NCBI GenBank assembly: GCA_049323755.1
Contig: JBMOPE010000018.1
Coordinates: forward strand, 1 to 64,000
DNA from: BRHc4a sp049323755
Lineage (GTDB): Bacteria > Bacillota > Desulfotomaculia > Desulfotomaculales > Desulfocucumaceae
Direction: 5' to 3'
DNA length: 64,000 nucleotides
How positions within the stretch are numbered: position 1 is the stretch's first letter; each line of letters begins with the position of its first letter. Of the stretch, positions 17,413 through 26,090 are shown in pieces. A model generated the notes under the pieces. It was given only the letters and a program-made list of their open reading frames with translations, did no database searches and was not told where the DNA came from. The position numbers and the translations under genes are program-made.

Positions 17413-18210
17413 TTGCAAATGAAGGTTAGCCTACCATATATTCAGAATTATGTTAAAAAAAGATTATTTCTGGGACTTTTAGGCTGCAGTTTGATGTTGG
17501 TGGGGCTGTTTGCCTTTGCGCTGTGGTATCTTATTTTCAATCCGGGACAGTCGCTTCTTAACCAAACCCTGGTGCTGGCCCTTGTTGTCTTCCTTTCCGT
17601 TACGGTAATACTGGCGGCCATGGGGATGGCAGGAATGCTGCTTACCCTTCTGGCATCAAAGAGGCTGGCTTTTCTGCAGGGCCCCATGAGGGTTGGGGTG
17701 AACGTTTTTTTCCCTGTCATATTAGGGCTGGGGAAGCTCTTTAAAATCGATGTTGACCGTATCAAGAGGTCTTTTATTGAAGTTAACAACCAGATGGTGA
17801 GGGCTGCAAGTTTCAGGGTTGATCCCGGACAAATATTGGTCCTGGTCCCCCATTGCCTGCAAAATACAGCGTGTCCCCACAAAATAACCGTGGAGATAGA
17901 CAACTGCAGGCGGTGCGGCCGCTGCTGCATAGGAGATTTACTTGACAAGAGGGACCGCTATGGGGTAAAAATGGGGGTCGCCACCGGTGGCACCCTGGCA
18001 AGGAAATTTATAAAGGATTACAGGCCCAGGGCGGTGGTGGCCGTTGCCTGTGAAAGGGATCTCACCAGCGGGATTCAGGATTCAAATCCCCTCCCTGTTT
18101 TGGGGGTTACCAACGAAAGGCCCTTTGGCCCGTGTCAGAACACTTATATTGAATCGGCCCGGGTTGAAGAAGCTATAGAATTCTTTTTATCAGGGGAAGG
18201 CGGGAGATAA
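17413..18210 (+). CDS. DUF116 domain protein
   Basis: A 265-residue membrane-attached protein. Two hydrophobic segments lie at about 15-45 and 52-80. The cytosolic DUF116 domain follows, with its conserved cysteines in VLVPHCLQNTACPHK and in DNCRRCGRCC, then VATGGTLARKFI and the Pro-Phe-Gly-Pro-Cys end. The cysteine set suggests a metal or Fe-S site, but no activity is established for the family. TTG at 17413 (6 bases after GGAGGA) or ATG at 17419 are both possible starts. It sits between fmt and rsmB, the place it holds in many Clostridia, and may serve translation or rRNA modification. Confidence 0.85.
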   Translation: MQMKVSLPYIQNYVKKRLFLGLLGCSLMLVGLFAFALWYLIFNPGQSLLNQTLVLALVVFLSVTVILAAMGMAGMLLTLLASKRLAFLQGPMRVGVNVFFPVILGLGKLFKIDVDRIKRSFIEVNNQMVRAASFRVDPGQILVLVPHCLQNTACPHKITVEIDNCRRCGRCCIGDLLDKRDRYGVKMGVATGGTLARKFIKDYRPRAVVAVACERDLTSGIQDSNPLPVLGVTNERPFGPCQNTYIESARVEEAIEFFLSGEGGR

Positions 18211-18256
18211 CATACGTTCTCGTAAATACAGCGCAAGAGATATAGCTCTTATAGTC

Positions 18257-19576
18257 ATGAATGAGGTAGACGCCGGGGATGCATACGCAAACCTGGCGCT
18301 GAGCAGGGTGCTGGAGGAAACAAAGCCCGGCCCCCTGGACCGTGCTTTTGCCACAGAGGTTGTATACGGGTCCCTGAGATCTCTCAATACCCTTGACTGG
18401 ATACTCCAACAGCATATAAAGAAGCCTCTTGAAAAGCAAACCCCCTGGATAAGGAATATACTCCGCCTGGGGGTTTATCAGATGATGTATATGGACAGGG
18501 TTCCTCCGTCAGCGGCTGTTAACGAGGCGGCGAATCAGGCGCGGCGCTTCGGCCACCCGGGGCAGGTCAGTTTTGTCAACGGAGTTCTCAGGAATGTTTT
18601 GAGAAAGAAGGACCAGTTGTCTTTCCCATCTCTTGAGGAATATCCTGTTGACCATATTTCCTTAAAATACTCTCATCCTTCCTGGCTGGTGGAAAGGTGG
18701 CTCAGTCATCTGGGAATGGAAGAAACTATTGAATTGTGCAAGTCCAACAACAGGCCGGCGCCAAATACAGTCCGTACCAACACCCTTAAAATAACCAGGG
18801 AGGAACTTTTGGGGACTCTTACGGGGGAAGGCCTTAATGTTAAAAAAGCACCGCATGCGCCTGAGGGAATAATGATTGAGGGAATAGGCGGGCTCAGGGG
18901 ATTTAAACCCTTCGAGAATGGGCTTTTCCAGGTTCAGGATGAGAGTTCTATGCTGGTGGGGCATGCGGTTTCACCAAAACCTGGGTCACTGGTGCTTGAC
19001 GCCGCCAGCGCGCCTGGAGGAAAGGCGACGCACATGGCCCAGATTATGGAGGACAGGGGAACTGTTATTGCCTTCGACATTCACTCCCACAAGCTTAGGC
19101 TTATTGAGGAAAACTGCAGAAGGCTGGGTATTACGTGCATAAAGCCACTGGAGGCTGATGCCAGGAAAATTGACGGGGACTTTGCCGGGAAGGCTGATTA
19201 TGTTTTGCTGGACGCCCCCTGTACCGGGACCGGTGTTTTAAGGAGAAGGCCTGATTTGAGGTGGAAAAAAAACCAGGGCCAACTGCCGGAAATAATTGAA
19301 CTACAAAAAGAGATGCTGGAAAGTGCCTCCCGCTGTCTTAAGCCGGGGGGGGTGCTGGTTTACAGCACCTGCTCGGTCCTGAATGAGGAAAATATAGGCC
19401 AGGTGGATAAATTTCTGGAGTCAAACGGGTCCTTTCGCCTGGAAAGTCTTAATAGCTTTCTTCCCGAGACTTTGGGAGAGGCAGATACAGTCAGAAGGGG
19501 CTTTGTTCAGCTGTACCCCCACAGACAGGGAACCGACGGGTTCTTTATGGCACGGATAAGGAGGACTGAAGGGTAG
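18257..19576 (+). CDS. rsmB: 16S rRNA m5C967 methyltransferase
   Basis: SAM-dependent methylation of C967 of 16S rRNA. A NusB-like N-terminal domain (about 1-130) precedes the methyltransferase domain. The SAM site is VLDAASAPGGKATHMAQ. The catalytic pair is Cys in DAPCTGTGVLRRRPD (about 322) and Cys in VYSTCSVLNEEN (about 371). 439 residues from ATG at 18257. Homologues normally begin about a dozen residues earlier, and the matching codons (SARDIALIV) are present before this ATG with no ATG, GTG or TTG. An ATA at 18212 lies 6 bases after a GGGAG. The true start is therefore unsettled. Confidence 0.93.
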   Translation: MNEVDAGDAYANLALSRVLEETKPGPLDRAFATEVVYGSLRSLNTLDWILQQHIKKPLEKQTPWIRNILRLGVYQMMYMDRVPPSAAVNEAANQARRFGHPGQVSFVNGVLRNVLRKKDQLSFPSLEEYPVDHISLKYSHPSWLVERWLSHLGMEETIELCKSNNRPAPNTVRTNTLKITREELLGTLTGEGLNVKKAPHAPEGIMIEGIGGLRGFKPFENGLFQVQDESSMLVGHAVSPKPGSLVLDAASAPGGKATHMAQIMEDRGTVIAFDIHSHKLRLIEENCRRLGITCIKPLEADARKIDGDFAGKADYVLLDAPCTGTGVLRRRPDLRWKKNQGQLPEIIELQKEMLESASRCLKPGGVLVYSTCSVLNEENIGQVDKFLESNGSFRLESLNSFLPETLGEADTVRRGFVQLYPHRQGTDGFFMARIRRTEG

Positions 19577-20012
19577 GACCTGATGGTCGGAGGAGCTAAG
19601 GGGCATTTCCGATTGGTCGGAGGGGCTAATGGGTAGTGCCTGATGGTCGGAGGAGCTAAGGGGCATTTCCGATTGGCCGGAGGGGCTAATGGGTAGTGTC
19701 TGATGGTCGGAGGGGCTAAGGGGCATTTCCGATGGGTCGGAGGGGTGAAGGATAGTGCCTGATGGTCGGAGGGGCTAGGGGGCATTCCCGATTGGTCGGA
19801 GGGATTTATGGGTAATACCTGCAGTCGGAGACCCTTAAGTAATGCATCTCTATACTCTCCGACCAACCGGAAATACATCTCGGCCCCTCCGACCAACCGG
19901 AAATGCATCTTCGGCCCCTCCGACAAACGGAAATACATCTCGGCTCCTCCGACCAACCGGAAATACTTCCTAGCCCCTCCGACCAACCGGAAATACATCT
20001 TCGGCCCTCCGG
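19577..20012. repeat. Family E array: 30-nt tandem repeats turned into an inverted repeat
   Basis: Fills the 506-base gap between rsmB and rlmN. Left half (to about 19812): about eight units of roughly 30 nt, alternating in a 60-nt dimer, with core GGTCGGAGGGGCTAAGGGGC and ATTTCC. Right half (about 19852-20012): about five units in the opposite direction, core CTCCGACCAACCGGAAATAC. An RNA of the region could fold into a very long hairpin. Because 30 is divisible by 3, frames stay open for up to 163 codons on either strand, which is not evidence of coding. Confidence 0.85.
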
Positions 20013-20082
20013 CCCTATGAGGATTACAGATTAAGCAGGGATTAACAGATAGTTGTAGAAATTATTTTAAAGGATGCCTTAT

Positions 20083-21144
20083 ATGACCGAACCGAAAGTT
20101 TTTCTAAAAGACCTTACACTAAAAGAACTTGAATTTTTTTTCAGCCAGATGGGAGAGCCGTCTTTCAGGGCCAGGCAGGTGGCAGACTGGATTTTTAAAA
20201 AAGGAGCCTCTTCCTTTTCTGAAATGACCAATCTACCATCATCATTAAGAGAACGCCTGGAACCTGTGGCGGTGCCAGGCAGTCTTTCTATAATGAAAAA
20301 ACAGGTCTCCCTTCGGGGGGATACCATAAAATATCTTTTTAGCCTTGGAGATGGGCAGGCTGTGGAGAGTGTTCTGATGAAGCACTCTTACGGCCGGTCA
20401 GTATGTATTTCCACCCAGGTAGGCTGCCGGATGGGCTGCGGCTTGTGCGCCTCTACCCTTGGCGGAATGATAAGGAATCTTTCCCCGGGTGAAATGTATG
20501 AACAGGTGCTGGCAGTACAAAAGGACTCCGGGGTCAGGGTAAGTCATGTTGTGCTTATGGGCTCGGGGGAGCCTCTTGACAATTACCAGAATACCATTAA
20601 GTTTTTAATCAATATTAATGCAGCATACGGTTTGAACATTGGTTACAGGCACATAACCCTTTCCACCTGTGGAATAGTGCCACGTATAAAACAGCTTGCG
20701 GAAGAGGGCTTTCCACTGACCCTGGCTGTATCTCTTCACGCTGCCGACAATGATTTGAGAGACAGCCTGGTGCCCATTAACAGGAAATACCCCCTGGAGT
20801 CTCTGATAGAGGTGTGCCTATATTACAGTGGGAAGACCGGAAGAAGAATTACCTTTGAATACACTCTGCTGGCGGGAGCAAACGACAGTGACAGGCAGGC
20901 ATTAAACCTGGCCAGGCTTGTGAGGAAGGTTCCCTGTCATGTTAACCTTATTCCCTACAATCCTGTGGGGGAAAGGATATATAAAAGGCCGTCCAGGGAG
21001 ACTGTCAAAAAGTTTCGCTTAATTCTCGAGCAAAATGGAGTAGAGGCCACCATTCGCAGGGAGTTGGGTTCCGATATCGACGCCGCCTGCGGACAGCTCA
21101 GAAGAAGGGCTGCGTTGGAGTCAGCTTTAAAGAAAAAGCAATAA
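20083..21144 (+). CDS. rlmN: Dual-specificity 23S rRNA/tRNA adenine-C2 methyltransferase RlmN
   Basis: Radical SAM enzyme that methylates A2503 of 23S rRNA and A37 of some tRNAs. 353 residues from ATG at 20083, 9 bases after AAAGG; an ATG at 20074 abuts that site. The Fe-S motif GCRMGCGLC has cysteines 115, 119 and 122. The family features LMGSGEPLDNY, TLSTCGIVPRI and the C-terminal catalytic cysteine in DAACGQLRRR are present. It is part of the translation cluster after rsmB. Confidence 0.95.
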   Translation: MTEPKVFLKDLTLKELEFFFSQMGEPSFRARQVADWIFKKGASSFSEMTNLPSSLRERLEPVAVPGSLSIMKKQVSLRGDTIKYLFSLGDGQAVESVLMKHSYGRSVCISTQVGCRMGCGLCASTLGGMIRNLSPGEMYEQVLAVQKDSGVRVSHVVLMGSGEPLDNYQNTIKFLININAAYGLNIGYRHITLSTCGIVPRIKQLAEEGFPLTLAVSLHAADNDLRDSLVPINRKYPLESLIEVCLYYSGKTGRRITFEYTLLAGANDSDRQALNLARLVRKVPCHVNLIPYNPVGERIYKRPSRETVKKFRLILEQNGVEATIRRELGSDIDAACGQLRRRAALESALKKKQ

Positions 21145-21261
21145 TCATTAAATACAAAAAAGTTTTGGTGGGATTTTATCAATAATATATTCTTGCGGGC
21201 CATTTTGCCTGAATATCTATCTGATTATAGTTCTTTTTGTGAATAGCAGGGGTGTGATAAT

Positions 21262-22035
21262 ATGGGGTTTTTTTCGGGACTGGAAGGAAGCCTTGAAAAA
21301 TACATTGAAGGCTTTTTCAGGGATAAATTCAGGGGGCGGGTGCAGCCCCTGGAGATAGCCAAAAGGCTTGCCCGCGAAATGCGCGACCGGAAAAGGGTTA
21401 GCGTTAACCTTGTCTATGCCCCCAATGAGTATGATGTATATTTGAGCGCCGATGACTTTTCTTCTATAGAATACCTGTCGGGAGCGCTTTCCGGCGAGCT
21501 GCAGGATTATCTAAGCCAAAAGGCTGAGGAAAAGGATTTTACCCTGGTTGCCGGCCCACGGGTGCAGTTTTTTGAGGACGTGGAATTAAAGCCCGGGCAG
21601 ATACGTGTGAGCAGCAGGTTCGGGAAGACTTATGACTTGCAGCAGTCAGGTGAAGGCAAAACGGAAGACAAGATTGATTTTGAGGATACAATGAACTATA
21701 ACCTCTTCAGGGATACCTCCCCGATACCTGTTATAAGGCAAAAGACCAACCTGTACCTGGAGTTTGTGGATGGTCCCATGGCAGGGAGAATATACAGGCT
21801 TTATGATTATACGCTGGTGATTGGAAGGCGGGAGTCATGCGATATTGTTCTGCCGGACGAAAGTGTGTCAAGAAGACATGCCATGCTTGAGCCACAGCAG
21901 GGAAGGTGGATGCTGTCAGACCTGGACAGCACTAACGGAACCTTTATTAACGGCGAAAGAATTAAGACAAGGTTTTTAGAGCCGGGTGACACAGTTAAAT
22001 TTGGGGCGGTTCTATGCGCCCTTAAGGTGGATTAA
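21262..22035 (+). CDS. FhaA-like protein (DUF3662 plus FHA domain)
   Basis: 257 residues. The N-terminal DUF3662 domain (MGFFSGLEGSLEKYIEGFF to about 115) precedes a linker of about 50 residues and a C-terminal FHA domain (about 168-257). The FHA phosphothreonine-binding signature reads GRRESCDIVLPDESVSRRHA and then DLDSTNGTFINGERI. It should read the phosphorylation state set by PknB, encoded 4 kb downstream, as FhaA does in Actinobacteria. It opens the FHA-phosphatase-FtsW-PBP-kinase block, with only 3 bases to the next gene. Confidence 0.9.
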   Translation: MGFFSGLEGSLEKYIEGFFRDKFRGRVQPLEIAKRLAREMRDRKRVSVNLVYAPNEYDVYLSADDFSSIEYLSGALSGELQDYLSQKAEEKDFTLVAGPRVQFFEDVELKPGQIRVSSRFGKTYDLQQSGEGKTEDKIDFEDTMNYNLFRDTSPIPVIRQKTNLYLEFVDGPMAGRIYRLYDYTLVIGRRESCDIVLPDESVSRRHAMLEPQQGRWMLSDLDSTNGTFINGERIKTRFLEPGDTVKFGAVLCALKVD

Positions 22036-22038
22036 GCC

Positions 22039-22596
22039 TTGATAGATCTGCTTCTGACTGTATTCAGGTATATATTCCTGATAATACTTTATGTCTTCTT
22101 ATTTCAGTTAATAAAAATGATTTACCGTGATTTGAGATCCGGCAGGCAGGAGGTTGCCCATCCAGCCAGGGAAATTGCAAACAGGGCTCTTGAGGAGTTG
22201 CCGCCGGCTGAGGTCATACCCCTGCCGGGTGCCGTGGCAGGGCTGGCAACTATTAATTCCAGCGATCCGGGGATTTCTCCGGGGAGTGTTTTTCCACTCA
22301 AATCAGATGGGGAATTAACCCTGGGAAGAGGAAGCCGGAACAAAATTATTATGACGGATCCCTATGCTTCGAGTGAACATGCGGTGGTTTACGGAACCGA
22401 TGGGCAATACTGGATAAAAGACCATGGCAGCAAAAACGGCACTTATCTTAACGATGTCAGGATTAATAAACCGACGGTTCTTGCGGACGGGGATAAAATA
22501 AGGATTGGCGATGTCACCATGCAGTTTGTGAGGTGGTCATATGAAGTGGAGTCAGGGGACAGAAGTGGGCCTCATAAGGAAGCGAAACGAGGATAG
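22039..22596 (+). CDS. FhaB-like membrane FHA protein
   Basis: 185 residues from TTG at 22039. One N-terminal membrane helix (about residues 4-26, LTVFRYIFLIILYVFLFQLI), a linker, and a cytosolic FHA domain (about 95-175) with GRGSRNKIIMTDPYASSEHA and DHGSKNGTYLNDVRI. It should bind phosphothreonine on PknB or its substrates at the membrane. Its last 56 bases overlap the phosphatase gene in another frame, so the two are tightly coupled. Like FhaA it belongs to the cell-wall kinase block. Confidence 0.88.
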   Translation: MIDLLLTVFRYIFLIILYVFLFQLIKMIYRDLRSGRQEVAHPAREIANRALEELPPAEVIPLPGAVAGLATINSSDPGISPGSVFPLKSDGELTLGRGSRNKIIMTDPYASSEHAVVYGTDGQYWIKDHGSKNGTYLNDVRINKPTVLADGDKIRIGDVTMQFVRWSYEVESGDRSGPHKEAKRG

Positions 22597-23254
22597 CGTG
22601 TGTGTTATTCCCGAACTGGCTCTCTTTGCAGTTGCCGATGGTATGGGAGGGCACCTTGCCGGTGAGGTGGCCAGCCGCATGGCCATTGAGTCGGTGGTAG
22701 AAGAGCTAAGGTTGGGATGCGGGTCAAATATTGAAAACAATCTTTTAAAGGGTGTACAAATTGCAAACAGCAAGGTGTATGAAGTATCCAGGAGAGATAC
22801 TTCCTGCAGGGGGATGGGCACTACACTGACTGCTGCGGTGATAAAAGAAAGGGAAATGGTTCTTGCCCATGTAGGTGACAGCAGGGCATATCTAATAAGG
22901 GGCGAAAGAATAATCACTCTTACCGAGGATCATTCTCTGGTTCAGGAAATGCTGAAGCACGGTGGAATAACTAAGGAACAGGCCCGCGACCATCCCCACA
23001 GGAATGTGCTGACAAGGGCACTGGGAACTGATCCGTCGGTTGAGGTTGATATTATAAAGACAGTTCTTGAAAAAAAGGATATAGTGCTCATTTGTTCCGA
23101 CGGTTTGAGTGGCCTGGTGGAGGACTATGAAATAAGGCAGATTGTGAATTCAGCCTCAGGCCCTGAACAGGCGGTAAAGGACCTCATACAGGAGGCGCTA
23201 AACCGGGGAGGCAATGATAATATAACAGTGATTGTGGTTGATATTGATGAGTAA
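22541..23254 (+). CDS. PP2C-type Ser/Thr phosphatase (Stp/PrpC)
   Basis: Removes phosphate from PknB and its targets. The 237-residue, metal-dependent catalytic domain is complete. Motifs are ADGMGGHLAGEVAS (metal Asp and Gly), RGMGTTLTAAV, VGDSRAYLIRG, TEDHSLVQ, and DNITVIVVDI at the C-terminal end. The second-to-last motif SDGLSGLVEDYEI is also normal. The gene starts inside fhaB (56-base overlap) and its stop overlaps the ftsW-like gene by 8 bases. It pairs with pknB in the same operon, the usual PrpC-PrkC arrangement. Confidence 0.93.
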   Translation: MKWSQGTEVGLIRKRNEDSVCVIPELALFAVADGMGGHLAGEVASRMAIESVVEELRLGCGSNIENNLLKGVQIANSKVYEVSRRDTSCRGMGTTLTAAVIKEREMVLAHVGDSRAYLIRGERIITLTEDHSLVQEMLKHGGITKEQARDHPHRNVLTRALGTDPSVEVDIIKTVLEKKDIVLICSDGLSGLVEDYEIRQIVNSASGPEQAVKDLIQEALNRGGNDNITVIVVDIDE

Positions 23255-24545
23255 AATTGCAGTATGGGATAGAAACAGAGAGTATGAAATAAAGCTTCTG
23301 GTGCTGTCCGGGCTCTATCTTCCCGCCGGGGCATTTGCCCTTTATCTCTGGGGAGGTGGAGATCCACGTACCATGGTGGTTGGGGCCTCTGTGCCTGTTC
23401 TGGCTTTCCTTTTGGCAGGGGTGCTGTTTCAGGCCCTTAAGTTCAAGGCGGATCCTTACCTTCTTCCCATAGTGGCAATACTTTCTTATACCAGCCTTGT
23501 ATTTCTATATCGCATCAGCCCGTTTTATGCGTACAGGCAGTTTATATGGCTTATGGCGGGGCTGGCTCTTCTATTTCTTACTACGAGGCTTTTCACAAAT
23601 TACAGAAGGCTGTCTGATTATAAGTATATATATGCCCTGATGGGAGCAGTAGCGCTGATAACACCCATTTTTTTGGGAATAGAACAGGGAGGGGCGAAAA
23701 GCTGGCTGGATTTTGGCTACTTTCACCTTCAGCCCTCTGAATTCGTTAAAATACTGGTGGTTCTTTTCCTGGCCTCTTTTATGTCGGAAAACAGGCTGGT
23801 GCTTCAGTTTACCGAGTCATATAGGGGTATTCCTTTACCGGGGCCAAGAACCTGGGGGCCGCTGATGGGGATGTGGGGCATTTCTCTTCTGCTGCTGGTG
23901 TTTCAAAGAGACCTGGGAGCTGCACTTATTTATTTTGGAACCTTTCTGGCAATGGTATATGTGGCAACCGCAAGAATAACGTATATTGCCGCAGGCTTTA
24001 CGCTTTTTCTGGGAGGGGGTACTGCCAGCTATTTTCTATTTAGCCATGTAAAGCAGAGGGTGGATATCTGGCTTTTAAACCCCAACAATTTTATCGAGCT
24101 TGGTGATAAAGCATACAACCAGGCATACCAGATTGTCCAGTCGCTTTTTGCCATAGGTGCCGGGGGAATGACAGGAGCCGGGCTGGGTGGTGGTTACCCG
24201 CTTTTTATTCCGGCTGTCCATACAGATTTTATTTTTTCAGCCATTACTGAAGAAATGGGATTACTGGGCGGAACGGCCATTATTATTCTTTATATACTCT
24301 TTATATTCAGGGGCTTTAAGATAGCAATAGACTCCCGGGATGATTTTTCTAAGCTTTTGGCTGCAGGGCTTACTTCACTGATGGGAATCCAGTCCTTTAC
24401 CATAATAGCCGGGGTAACCAAGCTGCTGCCACTTACCGGAGTGACACTGCCCTATGTAAGCTACGGAGGAAGCTCTCTCCTGGCGAACTTTATAATTTTA
24501 GGGATGCTCATGAACATTTCCCATGAGGCAAATGCCTATGAATGA
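23247..24545 (+). CDS. FtsW/RodA/SpoVE family peptidoglycan polymerase
   Basis: SEDS-family glycosyltransferase that polymerises lipid II in the membrane. 432 residues with about ten hydrophobic segments. The extracellular PGGAKSWLDFG-like stretch (IEQGGAKSWLDFGYFHLQPSEF) and the C-terminal signature TLPYVSYGGSSLLANF are diagnostic. ATG at 23247 overlaps the phosphatase end; an upstream GTG at 23232 is a less likely start. The class B penicillin-binding protein that should be its partner overlaps its end by 8 bases. Whether it serves division, elongation or sporulation cannot be told from sequence. Confidence 0.92.
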   Translation: MSKIAVWDRNREYEIKLLVLSGLYLPAGAFALYLWGGGDPRTMVVGASVPVLAFLLAGVLFQALKFKADPYLLPIVAILSYTSLVFLYRISPFYAYRQFIWLMAGLALLFLTTRLFTNYRRLSDYKYIYALMGAVALITPIFLGIEQGGAKSWLDFGYFHLQPSEFVKILVVLFLASFMSENRLVLQFTESYRGIPLPGPRTWGPLMGMWGISLLLLVFQRDLGAALIYFGTFLAMVYVATARITYIAAGFTLFLGGGTASYFLFSHVKQRVDIWLLNPNNFIELGDKAYNQAYQIVQSLFAIGAGGMTGAGLGGGYPLFIPAVHTDFIFSAITEEMGLLGGTAIIILYILFIFRGFKIAIDSRDDFSKLLAAGLTSLMGIQSFTIIAGVTKLLPLTGVTLPYVSYGGSSLLANFIILGMLMNISHEANAYE

Positions 24546-26031
24546 GAACATAAGAAAGCTGGCATACTTCCTTGTTTTTATTTTTTCAGTGCTGGTAGTA
24601 TACCTGGGCTATCTCAACGTTGTGGTGGGCCCAAATCTTTTTACCGACCCGCATAACAGGCGGCTTGCCGCTGCAGAGGCGGGCATTACAAGAGGAACTA
24701 TTTACGACCGGCAGGGAGTTGTGCTGGCTGAAGACAGGGTTGTCGGAGGTGTTAAAAAAAGGACTTACCCATTTAGGCGGGAGACCGCACACCTCCTGGG
24801 ATTCGTTTCTCAGCGGTACGGCAGGACAGGGGTTGAGTCGGTTTTTGACAGCTACCTGCTGGCACTGGACGATTCCGGAAAAATACAGTCAGTTATAGAC
24901 CGGGTACTGGGCAGGCCCAGATACGGATACGATATAAGTCTTACCATTGAGAGCAGGCTGCAAAGGAAGGCGTATAGTCTTCTGAATGGCAGGAGCGGGG
25001 CTGTGGTAGCCCTAGACCCCCGGACCGGAGCAGTGCTTGCCATGGTCAGCACCCCTTCCTTTGACCCGGATTCTATAGAAAACATAGTAAAAACCGAGAA
25101 AACCGTTAAAAACGGTAAGACTGTTAATATAAGTATTACCGGCTATGACGTTTTAATGAAACAGGCTGAGTCCGCGCCGCTGTTAAATAGGGCGGCCCGG
25201 GGAGTTTATCCCCCGGGTTCAACCTTCAAGGTGGTAACAGGAGCCGGGGCCATTGAGGCAAACCGGGAGAATACAAATGATTCAGCAGACTGCAAGGGCA
25301 GCGTAACTGTTGACGGTTTTGTTCTAAAAGATACCGGAGTGCACGGAAAAGTAAGCTTTAACGAGGCAATGGCGGTGTCCTGCAATAGCTTTTTTGCCGA
25401 GATGGGGCTGGAACTGGGGGAGAGCGGACTTAAAAAGGCTGCAAGGGCCTTTGGTTTTGAGCTGATAGGGTATGACGACAAAACCGGTCAGTATAAAGGG
25501 AGTTACCCCGTGGCAGGCGGGGAGGTGCCTTTTAATCCAGGAACAATTCCGTCAAACAATCTTAACAGCCCCGAGGTTGCCTCCACAGCCATAGGCCAGG
25601 GGCGGATCCTGGTGAGCCCCTTTCAGATGGCGCTTGTGGCTGCGGGGATAGCAAACAGTGGAGCTTTAATGAAACCTTATGTTTTGGAGAAAGCCAGCAG
25701 CAGAAACGGAAGGGATATATATAGAAAGGCGTATCCCGAAGTTTTAAGCACGGCGGTTTCTCCTGAAACAGCACGGATACTGGCATCTGCCATGGAACAT
25801 TCCATAATGGCGGGAACCGGGTCCCAGGCCAGTATTCAGGGTGTCCGTGTAGCCGGAAAGACGGGGTCCGCCCAGAATCCGCACGGTCAAAGCCATGCCT
25901 GGTTTATTGGGTTCGCTCCTGCCGATGATCCACGGATAGCACTGGCGGTTATAGTGGAAAACGCCGGAGCCGGCGGCAATGTTGCGGCACCGGTGGCTAA
26001 AGAACTGATAAAGCTCTACCTGAGAAAATAA
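24538..26031 (+). CDS. Class B penicillin-binding protein (PbpA type)
   Basis: Transpeptidase that cross-links peptidoglycan, paired with the SEDS protein just before it. 497 residues. One N-terminal membrane anchor (about 8-28), a dimerisation-type domain, then the transpeptidase domain with STFK (Ser228 nucleophile, Lys231), SCN (281-283) and KTG (441-443). ATG at 24538 is 9 bases after GAGG; ATGs at 24523 and 24532 are possible. Actinobacterial PbpA sits in the same gene order and is a PknB target, so regulation by the kinase is plausible. Confidence 0.93.
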   Translation: MNENIRKLAYFLVFIFSVLVVYLGYLNVVVGPNLFTDPHNRRLAAAEAGITRGTIYDRQGVVLAEDRVVGGVKKRTYPFRRETAHLLGFVSQRYGRTGVESVFDSYLLALDDSGKIQSVIDRVLGRPRYGYDISLTIESRLQRKAYSLLNGRSGAVVALDPRTGAVLAMVSTPSFDPDSIENIVKTEKTVKNGKTVNISITGYDVLMKQAESAPLLNRAARGVYPPGSTFKVVTGAGAIEANRENTNDSADCKGSVTVDGFVLKDTGVHGKVSFNEAMAVSCNSFFAEMGLELGESGLKKAARAFGFELIGYDDKTGQYKGSYPVAGGEVPFNPGTIPSNNLNSPEVASTAIGQGRILVSPFQMALVAAGIANSGALMKPYVLEKASSRNGRDIYRKAYPEVLSTAVSPETARILASAMEHSIMAGTGSQASIQGVRVAGKTGSAQNPHGQSHAWFIGFAPADDPRIALAVIVENAGAGGNVAAPVAKELIKLYLRK

Positions 26032-26090
26032 GTTTTATTTAAAATAAATATCTGTATTGGAAGCCTAATATAAGGGGGTGAAGGGCCAAA

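Noticed and set aside
17218..17418. 66-codon minus-strand ORF ending in HREHRGHRDF
   Set aside because: It is a translation of the family A arm and tail; the same peptide pattern comes from every copy, and the core is not coding.
19507..19998. 163-codon minus-strand ORF with YFRLVGGA repeats
   Set aside because: It only reflects the 30-nt period of the family E array and overlaps the 3' end of rsmB; both strands stay open for the same reason, and there is no ribosome site.
19577..20012. Regular 30-nt repeats as a CRISPR array
   Set aside because: Units follow each other directly or as a 60-nt dimer with no unique spacers, the second half is inverted, and no cas genes are near.
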